NCBI GenBank assembly: GCA_028095005.1
Contig: CM051462.1
Coordinates: forward strand, 233,944,473-234,008,472
Source: Rhynchospora pubera
Taxonomy: Eukaryota; Streptophyta; Magnoliopsida; Poales; Cyperaceae
Direction of reading: 5' to 3'
Length of the DNA: 64,000 nucleotides
The notes beneath the pieces are model-generated. The model did not search any database, was not told the DNA's origin, and saw only the letters and a list, made by a program, of their open reading frames with translations. A program made the translations under genes and the position numbers. Numbering within the stretch: the stretch's first letter is position 1; each line of letters opens with the position of its first letter. Shown here piece by piece: positions 55,661 through 64,000 of the stretch.

Positions 55661-57342
55661 TAGGGCTGCATAACGTCGCAGACGATCACGAAATAAGTAT
55701 CTTGCGTTGATCGTTTCGTTAAAAGACGAAATAATTTTGTCCTTTGCGTGTTGCGTTATGTTCTTATAATGAAACAAACATTTTTTTGCGCTAACTGTTT
55801 CGTCCAATAGAACGATCAAAAAACGATAAACCGTCTTAATTTCTTGATCGTTTCTTACAAGTCAAAATATCATCCAAATTAACATAAAAATGTAAACAGA
55901 TACACCCATACAAATTGCAATCCTGCTACACCCTATGTCACATATCTTGCAACATGAAACAAAATATAGAAAAGTAAAGAAAAGAAAACAAATTCATGTC
56001 TCAGTAACCTACATCCAATAAAAGAAAATCCATACCGCTAGAAAGCATATAAGAAATCTAGATTAATAACAGCATCATTGAAAATGCAATTTCTCAGAAA
56101 TCTACCAATTATACTCTATTATTACATACTTGAGAAATCTACCAGTATACACTATTATTACATACTTCAACATAGACAATAAAAATTCAACATTTACAAC
56201 ACAAATCAAACTCATCAACCAATAACAACATCACTGAAAATGCAATTTCTGAAGCATCCATTATCTCCGCCACCTATCAAGCCACTGAGATAGTGCATAG
56301 AAATTAAAAGCTGTTTAAAATGAAAGCCCTAACATATATATCTCTTTTAATTATCTGTTTAAATTAGACCAAAATCAGTTCAAAATCATTCCAAAATCAG
56401 ACCAAAATCAGTTCATACAAACTCAAATTTGTTCAAAATAGACCAAATTAGGTCCCTGTGTTCCCAAAATAGTTCAAAATCAGACCAATTACCTTCGATT
56501 TAGAAGAAGAAGAAGAAGAAAAAAGAGCAAGCTTCTGCTTCGAGGGATCGAGTCTGACGGAGGTAGTGAGGAGAGAAGGGAGTCGAGATTGAGGGAGGAA
56601 GTGAGGGGAGGTGGCTGTGCTTCGAGAGATGGTTGTGTGCGTCCTGAGGTGGCAGTGAGGCGAGGTGGGAGTTGAGACTGAGGGAGGCAGTGCTTCGAGA
56701 GGTGCTTGTGCTTCGAGATTGAGGGTAGCAGTGAGGAAAGTAGGGAGTCGAGAAGGTGGTGGATCGACGCAGTTAGGAGACGGATCGACGCAGTTAGATC
56801 GATGCAGTAGGGGATCGAGCGAGAGGTGGCAGATCGATGCAGTGAGGCGACTGAGGGAGTCGAGATCGCCTTTAGCAGAGAGAGAGACTTTGGGTCTGAG
56901 CGGAGCGAGAGCGAGAGAAGGGTCTAAGCGGGTTTGTGCCTCTGTTGGGGTTCTGAGCGGAGAAAGGAAGAGGGAGGCGGCAAGAGCGGAGAGGGAGGAG
57001 TTTGGTGAAGGAAGAGGAGAGTTTTAGGGTTTTGTTTCGAGTGAGAAACAGAAAGAGAGAGAAAGAGGGTTAAGCAGCTGCATAAAACATTGATTTCTCC
57101 GCCTTTTTTTTCTCTGAAATCACTTAATAACACATCGGTAGAATTGTAAAACGAAACAGACGAAACAAACGATTACGAAACGGACCTGTTTCGTTAACCA
57201 TTCCGTTTTGGGACGAAACTAGGTATGGATTTGCGTTATCCGTTCTATTTTTTAAACGAAACCGAAATGCTTAACCGTTTTGTTTCGTTTCGGACGAAAC
57301 GAAACGAAAAAATAGTTGAAACGGGTGCCGTTTTCACCCCTA
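55661..57342. mobile_element. Probable non-autonomous hAT-like element, about 1.7 kb
   Basis: Ends TAGGGCTGCATAACG (left) and CGTTTTCACCCCTA (right) form imperfect hAT-type terminal repeats. The flanking 8 bases TATATATA / TATATACG agree at six positions. Subterminal sequence is full of GAAACG/CGTTTC words on both sides. The centre has short repeats (ATTATTACATACTT at 56120-56170) and a GA-rich part (56500-57080) with only low-complexity ORFs. No transposase. Confidence 0.6.
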
Positions 57343-57356
57343 TATATACGCACTCC

Positions 57357-57485
57357 TAGACCTGTCAAACAGTTGAAACGGAACGCGAAACACGTCTGTT
57401 CCGTTTCAGTCAACGAAACTAAAATTTATTTCGTTTAACGTTCCGTTTCATCAAACGGAACGGAACGTTAACACTGATCGGCCTA
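57357..57485. mobile_element. Small hAT-like MITE (129 bp)
   Basis: Starts TAGACCTGTCAAACAG, ends GATCGGCCTA. The 8-bp flanks CGCACTCC (57349-57356) and TGCACTCC (57486-57493) agree at 7 of 8. The interior contains inverted CGTTCCGTTTCA/TGAAACGGAACG words. Confidence 0.75.
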
Positions 57486-58047
57486 TGCACTCCGAACTCC
57501 TTCGATGATTCGAATTTTCAATATGAAAAAACATCAACAACTAATGTCCTTCTATTCCTTAACCAATTCACGTGCCTCTTTGATTTTGTTTTGACCAATA
57601 TGATTTTATTTCATAAACTTTAATTTATGAACACATATGCATATGCTTATTACATACTTTCTAAATTCAATTTGCATAATAAGTAAAAAACATAACATAT
57701 AACGTTGAAATTTTAATAAACACTGCCTTATACTAAATGTATACTTCTTTATTTTAAATAACTGAACTAATAAAAATCAAGTAGTACATTTGCTTGAATT
57801 TTTAATAACTTTAATAAATACTCCTTTATACTAAATATATACTCATTTATTTTAAATAACTAAACTATTTGCAACTAAATACTTCCTTGTGTAAAATATA
57901 TACTTCCTTATTCTAAATAACTGAATTAATACGAATCAGATAGCACATGTGATTGAACTTTTAACAAAATATACTTCTATTAAATGTATTTAACCCCATT
58001 GCAGTAAATACAAACTCCCTTGTATATATTTCTTGATTACATAGCAC

Positions 58048-58425
58048 CAGGGGCGAAGGCACACTTTGATCGGTGGGTCTAGGGAGCCACCTTGAAAAAA
58101 AATTTACTTGAAGTAGGACCTATATGTAAATAAAAAAGTTACATGGACCCATCTAAAAAATTCAGAGGACCCATCTTAGAAAATCAGAAATTGATTTGTT
58201 TCCTCCTACGAGTTGCCTGTTTACCTTCTCTCATCTTCGTCGCGAAGGAACTAGCGAGTAACGACTTCCCACCTTCGATTTCTCATGAATTTTTTTTAAG
58301 TTACATTATTTTAGAAATGTTTGTTTGAAAATTATTATTATATTATTTCTATATTGGACGTTATATTTTATATGTCTTAAAAAAAATATGGACCCTACTT
58401 ACATAAAATCCTAGCTACGCCCCTG
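58048..58425. mobile_element. hAT-like MITE (378 bp) with perfect 8-bp target duplication
   Basis: Terminal repeats CAGGGGCG / CGCCCCTG are the common plant hAT form CAGGGGCGNAGCTAG. The exact duplication CATAGCAC flanks it (58040-58047 and 58426-58433). The short ORF inside is not a transposase. Confidence 0.88.
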
Positions 58426-59292
58426 CATAGCACATGCTTGTCAATCAACTTGCAAATAAGTTGATACATGCTCATTGTTCAACGTACTTAACCTCAATAC
58501 AGTTAATACATGCTCATTTAAAAAATATACTCCTTTTAACATACAAAATTTACTTCCTTATTCAACATAACAACGCAGTACTTAATACATTCTCATTTAG
58601 AAAAATACACTTTCTTACACAATGTATTTTACTCCCTTTTCTAAGATAACTACACTACAAAAAAAAATAATAAAATAACCGATAATTGTTAATCTCTGAT
58701 ATATACTCCCTTACACAATATATTTACTTATAGTAAATAGTAAATATTTAGTCCCTTATTTTAATTTAACTACACTGCAAAAAAAGATAGCAAAGTAATT
58801 GATAATGGTTCATCTTTAGTATATACACAATATATTTACTCATAGTATATATTTACTCCCTTATTGTAAGATAGCTACACTTAAAAAAATAACAAAGTAA
58901 CGGATAATTATTCATCTTTGTTACATACTCCCTTATTAGATATATTTACTTTTTTATAGTATATATTTACTCTCTTATTCTAATATAACTACACTACAAA
59001 AAATAGCAAAGTAACTGATAATTGTTACCTTTAGTATATACTTCCTTACACAATATATAAAATAAACTCCATTCTATTATTATACAAGGTTAATTAGACC
59101 ATTAATCAGTGAGCCTATATAGCATTAAACTAGAAGACTGTTTCTAAACTATTTGAATAACTCAAATAGTTTCTTATTGTATATATTTACTCCTTTATTG
59201 TAAGATAACTACACTTAAACAAAATAATAAAGTAACTGATAATTATTCATCTTTATTGTATACTCCCTTACGGAATATACTTACTTCCTTAT

Positions 59293-59448
59293 GGCTCCGT
59301 TTGGATAGGTGTCGAAAGAAGGGAAGAAGGGAAGAAGTGGAAAAAAATATTTGGAAGTGTGTAACTTTGTGAAGAGTTTGGATTGTTTATATTTTTTTTC
59401 TTCCCTCTTCCTTCTTCCTCCTTCTTCTTCTTGCATCCAAACGGAGCC
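59293..59448. mobile_element. Short MITE with GGCTCCGTTTGGAT ends, second copy
   Basis: 156 bp, the same family as 31104-31241. It lies inside a tandem-repeat unit. Neighbouring units show the empty site with a single TAT, so the TAT on each side is its 3-bp target duplication. Confidence 0.8.
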
Positions 59449-59625
59449 TATAGTATATATTTACTTCCTTATTCTAAGTTAACTACACTAAAAAAATAAC
59501 AAACTGATGATTGTTATATTTAGTATATACTTTCTTACAAAATATATAAAATAAACTTCATTATGTTATACAAGGTTAGACCATTAATCAACGAGCCTAT
59601 ATAGCATTAAACTATAAGACTGTTA

Positions 59626-60423
59626 ACGAGAATAAAACCCATCTTCTAATTAACAGTTACTTCGAATGAAATCCAATTTGTTCCCTTCGTTCTGAATCCC
59701 GAGAGAAAAAAAAGCTATTCAAACAATAGACTCAGGGTGCTGCCATATGATTGGAAAGTGGAAACTGAGGGAAGTATTTAACTCGTACGAAAGTTGTTCA
59801 AACAATTAAAGACGGGAGTATCTATTTGTGCATAAAATATTCAAATAATTAATTAAGCATCTATTTAGACATAAGATATTCCGATAGAGTAAATTTTATA
59901 TTTTATCAAATAGGCACATATTATACATGGGATACAAGAGTATTTAAAGGAGTATATATTTGCCCGTATATTGACCAAAGAACCAAATAAGGGAGTACTT
60001 ATGTAAATAAAATACATTGAAAATAAGTAGCATTATATATTAACAAAAAGACATGTTTCAAATATTTAAAACCAACACAGATTCTTTTTGGTAGACAAAT
60101 TTTAGTGTTCTAATTATTCACGTAAAACTTCGCAAATAATAAATGCAAATAGATTATGGGACTAATTATTTTCAGTTTTTAACACAACAACATACATTTG
60201 AAATATAATATCAACAGTTACAAAAAATAAATCAGTGTCAAAATGATCATTGCCTATTTCAGTTTTGAATAATGGCTTGATTAAGTGTTGAATCTTTCAT
60301 ATTTGAATAGAAATAAAAATAACAACACAAATAAGAAATATATGAACATGTATCATCAATGATACAGATAAAATTGAACTGCATATGGACTCTCGTTTGG
60401 TTTGACTGAAATTTGGCTTGACT
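59626..60423. other. AT-rich spacer
   Basis: No gene or clear repeat structure seen. Confidence 0.4.
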
Positions 60424-60720
60424 CACTACTAGAATCAGACTTATCTGCTACCCAAATTCGCGTCCCTATTCCGACACGACAAGACCATCGCGTCCACTTA
60501 GCGACGCAACCATAGGGACCCCGATACTCTAGCCGCAAATACTCAATATCTGGGTCGCATGGACGCGAATTAGATTATTCCGTCCTTAATTATGATCTCT
60601 GCTGCGTCAACCATAGGGACCCCGATACCCTCGTCTGACAGCTCATTCGATTCTTACTGCGTCCTTATTTGGAAACAACTATGTCGACACGGCGACGCCT
60701 TCCCTTAGCGACCCAAATGA
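60424..60720. mobile_element. Possible CACTA transposon end
   Basis: CACTACTAGAATCAGAC at 60424 resembles a CACTA terminal repeat. Short GC-rich words (GCGTCC, GCGACGC, GGGACCCCGATAC twice) follow in both orientations, as in CACTA subterminal regions. The matching far end was not found in the window. Confidence 0.4.
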
Positions 60721-60726
60721 GAAAAT

Positions 60727-60908
60727 ACGGGACCCACATTGTCAGAATATGGGACCCACGTTGTCAGAACGTGGCGGAACCCACGTTGTCAGAATACGGG
60801 ACCCACGTTGTCAGAACGTGGCGGAACCCACGTTGTCAGAATACAGGACCCACGTTGTCAGAACGTGGCGGAACCCACGTTGTCAGAATACGGGACCCAC
60901 CTTGTGAC
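60727..60908 (+). repeat. 47-bp tandem array
   Basis: Three units (60751-60797, 60798-60844, 60845-60891) plus partial units. Each unit is two half-repeats, GGGACCCACGTTGTCAGAAC with GTGGC, then GGAACCCACGTTGTCAGA with ATAC. CCACGTT...AACGTGG inside each unit is a perfect inverted repeat. It leaves an ORF open (60669-61010) only because of the repeat composition. Confidence 0.9.
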
Positions 60909-61155
60909 ACTATGATTTTTTTTTCCTTTTTTCTTTTTTTTTCTGTTAATGAATTTCATGTGAAATTTTTGAGTGATTTTATTATTATTATAATTTTGAA
61001 TAGAAAATAAATGTGTGTTTTTAATCCTTTGCCGCTGTAGAAAGAAAAGGAAAAGTTCTTTATGTTGCAATTGTAGGGTACTCTTGGTTTATGGTAATGT
61101 CCATTGTTGACATGTAGAGCCCACTTGTCAAGACAAGTATGTAATTCACTTAATT

Positions 61156-63858
61156 TGTCATACCTAGGATTTTTTTTAAATTATTTTATTTTATTTAGTC
61201 TTTAAAATTTTGTTGATTAATAATTAGTACTTGAATTATGTTTTGAGAATTTCATCTTTTTTTTTAGCCTACTTTTCAGCTTGAATTTAGAAAGTTCTGG
61301 TCGCATATTAAAGATATAAATGGATTTTATATACCAACTATATGTTGGGATGAGTAATGGGACTTATTTCCATGTTCCGTCCATGACTTTTGCATTGACT
61401 TACATGTCATGCTTAAACCTAAACAAATTGGAGAAACGTAGTGTACCAATAATGGTGACATCGACAAATGGGACCCATATCTTTGTGTTGTATCTTGTCC
61501 AAATAATTTAGGTACACCGTGTTCATTTTCTTTTAATACAAAATTTCCCTCAAATAGTTTTCTAGTTCCATCACTCTTTATACTTTTTGACCAGCTCACC
61601 TTAGATACATCACTGTACTACTTCCTTTCCCAATTTACCAAATCCCTTGCAACTGGTTCCAAGGAGAAGGAAACGAAACAAGTGGAGGAATTGTGTAAAT
61701 CTATACAAAAAAAATTCTGTGCCGAAACACAAAACCAATTGAAACTATGACTCTTAACCCCAAACTATATAGCGAATTACGTGTGGGAACAGAAAGAGAG
61801 AGCAGAGAACTGGTACCAAGTTGCGATGCACTACCACAAATACTCAGTTTTTGAAAATAGAAGGTAATCATGTAAACTCACTGTTCGGTTTTCCTTTTTC
61901 CTTGAATTTTATCACAAAATTCTTTTAATAGCTGGAATTTATTTGATGTTGGAATTTCATTAAGATCTTCACAAACCATTTGGTAACTTGTATCATGTCC
62001 ACTTATGTTTGCAAAATTATTGAATGCTGAGATTTGTTAAAATGGTTATAATCGGCCTTGTTTATTTTGACAGTTATAAAGCTTATACTAATTAATAGTC
62101 AGATTGGCTTTTACTTGACCAGATTGGTTGCTTGGAATTTTTGTGCACAATAGGAACTTTATTAATTTAAGTCAATCCGATTGGTACAAATAGTGATGTT
62201 TGAATAATTATGAGAACCATGAGATCTGATTGGCAGCCTAGTTAATTAGTATAGAAGTATAATTAAATAAAGTATGGTACACTTTTTGGTACTGGTTTGG
62301 TACCAAATGATATTTAAGTATAGAAAACAGTCTTAATATGATGATAAAAATTAATTTGGAGTTATAGAGGGTGCTAGTGAAAAAGTGTAAACTATGGTTT
62401 AGCAAACTCAAAACCGACTATACTAATAGTCAAAGGTTTATGGATAAATATTTTTTTTTATATAAACTTGTTACTTTAAATTTTGTTTTGGGTCGAGACT
62501 TAGGACTAGAACTTGTTCTTGTATTATCAGGACTTGTGTCGGTGTCAAAGATGGTCGATACTGTTGATGAACTTTAAGATTGCTTGTTTGTTGCTTGCTT
62601 ATTCTATTTTGATTTCAGGTACGGATTTCACTTGAGTTTTAATTATATGTGACATATGTTTTGATTGTTGTTGTTATTACTATTATTATTATCATTATGC
62701 ATTCTGAATTCATAATTGGAATTTTGATCATGAGATCATTTTGTGAAATTGTATATTGATGCATGATTGGAAAGTGGCATATTGAATGGTATCCGATTGA
62801 AATGTTGGAAAGTGACATATTGAATGGTATCCGATTGAAATGTGATTTGATTGAGGTAAGTACAACTTGTGTGGTTGAGATAGACACTCGTAATGTTTGG
62901 AGGTGGAGTCATGACCCATCCTACCAAGCACCGTGTAATAAGCGCTTATGTACCGGGACTCAGTAGGTCTAGTCTGGAATGGACCGGAGTGTGAGTGTTC
63001 CCAGCTTGCTTGTACATTTTGATGATTTAATTGATTGAATTATGTATGAATTGAATTGGCCGTTGGCATCCATCTATAGGGTGGTTCGCGGTATCTGAAG
63101 GAAATGACTGAAATGATTGACTTGTGATGAACCAGACTTGCATATTAGGTAATTGCCCAACCAAATGAGTCGGCTTTTGCTATACATTGATATTTGAATT
63201 GTTATGGAATTGATGCCGAGCTCACATTTCATATTGCATTGATTGAATTGATTTGACCTTGCTATTTCTATTGGAAACAAGTTATTAATTATTTGTTCAG
63301 GTAATTGAAATGATAATTGTCATTTTTTGAATTCAAAGAAAAGAAATTGATTTCTAAGAGTATTGAATTTATTTGTCTAATTGCATTGCTTGATCGAAAG
63401 TCTAGTTTTAATGTTATTTGAAATAAAAAGAAATGAAATTTGATTTGGAATTGATTTGACTCAGTCTTGTATTTAGTTCCAACGCATGATAATCAAAACT
63501 CAAGTGGCTGGAACTGAATACCGTACTGAGATAAATTTTATTTATCTCATTCCGTGCTTTTTGCATTGTTTCCACGATTGGTTGTGGGTTCCAGGTTTCA
63601 GATCAAGTGCGGGACTGCAAGACGAGTAGCAGACCATTGGATATTGTGGTTAGTAATCCAAATATACCAGTCCTTTATAGGATTTACTTTATATTTAAGT
63701 AAATAAATTATAAATTTCTAATTGATCGGTATATTATTTGAGTAGAATCAATATTAATTGGTAAATTAAGTATTAGTAAGCCTTGCGGGTGCAGCAGGCA
63801 TCCGCGGCGGGCACTCCGTCGCGTGTTGTCCAGTTACAGTATTCGACGGGGTGTCACA
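61156..63858 (+). mobile_element. Probable 5' LTR of a further Ty3/gypsy (chromovirus-like) element running off the window
   Basis: The right end ...GGGGTGTCACA, then GA and TGGTATCAGAGA, is the usual LTR end plus initiator-tRNA-Met primer site of Tekay/Del-like elements. The proposed left end TGTCATACC at 61156 mirrors it but is uncertain; about 2.7 kb is a normal length for such LTRs. A roughly 40-bp tandem repeat (GAATGGTATCCGATTGAAAT) lies at 62784-62842. No host ORF is supported within it. Confidence 0.5.
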
Positions 63859-63860
63859 GA

Positions 63861-63871
63861 TGGTATCAGAG
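63861..63871 (+). promoter_or_regulatory. Primer binding site of the right-edge LTR retrotransposon
   Basis: TGGTATCAGAG two bases after an LTR-like CA end. The internal region continues past 64000. Confidence 0.7.
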
Positions 63872-64000
63872 ATTTGTTTAGCAACCGAACCAGACCAATA
63901 AAACACGTGAGTGGGGTAAGTCTAATGGGTTGTTCTTGTAAGTAGATTTTATTTCATAGTATTTTTGACGGTATATTTAAAATTTGTTTAACTTATTGAT

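Larger units (their letters stand above)
57640..59625. repeat. Degenerate AT-rich tandem-repeat tract
   Basis: Words such as TAACTACACTACAAAAAA, AAAGTAACTGATAATTGTT and TATATTTACTCCCTTATT recur at about 105-125-bp spacing from 58640 to 59520, with a looser related form from 57640 to 58030. A larger duplication joins 59040-59150 to 59530-59625 (shared CCTATATAGCATTAAACTA). Two MITEs sit inside the tract. Confidence 0.75.

Noticed and set aside
56665..57027. 120-codon + strand ORF in the GA-rich part of the hAT-like element
   Set aside because: Low-complexity Arg/Gly/Glu composition from GA-rich DNA, no family likeness, overlapping open frames on the other strand.
60669..61010. 113-codon ORF over the tandem array
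   Set aside because: Open only because the 47-bp unit lacks stops in that frame; the product is a simple repeat.
62371..63280. Several 60-80-codon ORFs near the right end
   Set aside because: Lie within the probable LTR, no domain or codon signal.

Overview
The window is nuclear DNA of a flowering plant. The evidence is three intron-rich genes with AT-rich introns, whose products closely match plant proteins, set among plant-type LTR retrotransposons (Athila-like Ty3/gypsy, Ty1/copia, a probable chromovirus) and small plant DNA transposons. The AT-rich introns suggest a non-grass, but the species cannot be named from this sequence.

Layout. 1-13050 (+): the 3' 32 exons (1933 codons) of a DExH14/ASCC3-type double-cassette RNA helicase; its first exons lie before the window. 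13051-16525: 3' UTR, AT-rich spacer and a long-arm inverted-repeat element (about 14838-16296). 16526-30503: one complete 13,978-bp Athila-like Ty3/gypsy element on the minus strand, with 1672-bp LTRs (about 0.4% different by eye), a 5-bp target duplication, tRNA-Asp-type primer site, gag-pro, pol and a third ORF. 30504-31301: two fold-back MITEs. 31302-35983: a 4,682-bp Ty1/copia element with apparently identical 211-bp LTRs and target duplication CTATT; its reading frame holds two stops. 36500-51900 (+): the complete SMC3 cohesin gene, 28 coding exons and 1203 codons, with two U12-type introns and two E2F-like sites in the leader. 53493-55239 (-): NAA50 N-terminal acetyltransferase, three exons and 164 codons, convergent with SMC3. 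55240-64000: no host gene seen; hAT-like elements, degenerate AT-rich tandem repeats, a 47-bp tandem array beside a CACTA-like end, and the LTR end plus primer site of another LTR retrotransposon leaving the window on the right.

The host genes serve translation surveillance (DExH14), sister-chromatid cohesion (SMC3) and N-terminal protein acetylation (NAA50). The NAA50 family (San) is also linked to cohesion in animals, so the convergent SMC3/NAA50 pair is a curiosity, though it may be chance.

The most unusual signal is inside the gypsy element. A semi-palindromic GC-rich word of about 17 bp (type TGGGACGGNCCGTTCCA) recurs some fifty to sixty times, usually in pairs. It occurs in both LTRs, in the non-coding parts and in the gag and pol reading frames, where it adds GTxRPxxxRPxP peptides in frame. 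Several blocks are bounded by longer inverted arms that reach into the adjoining sequence, so they can fold into hairpins. This looks like a short sequence that has multiplied inside a retrotransposon. I know of no description of it.
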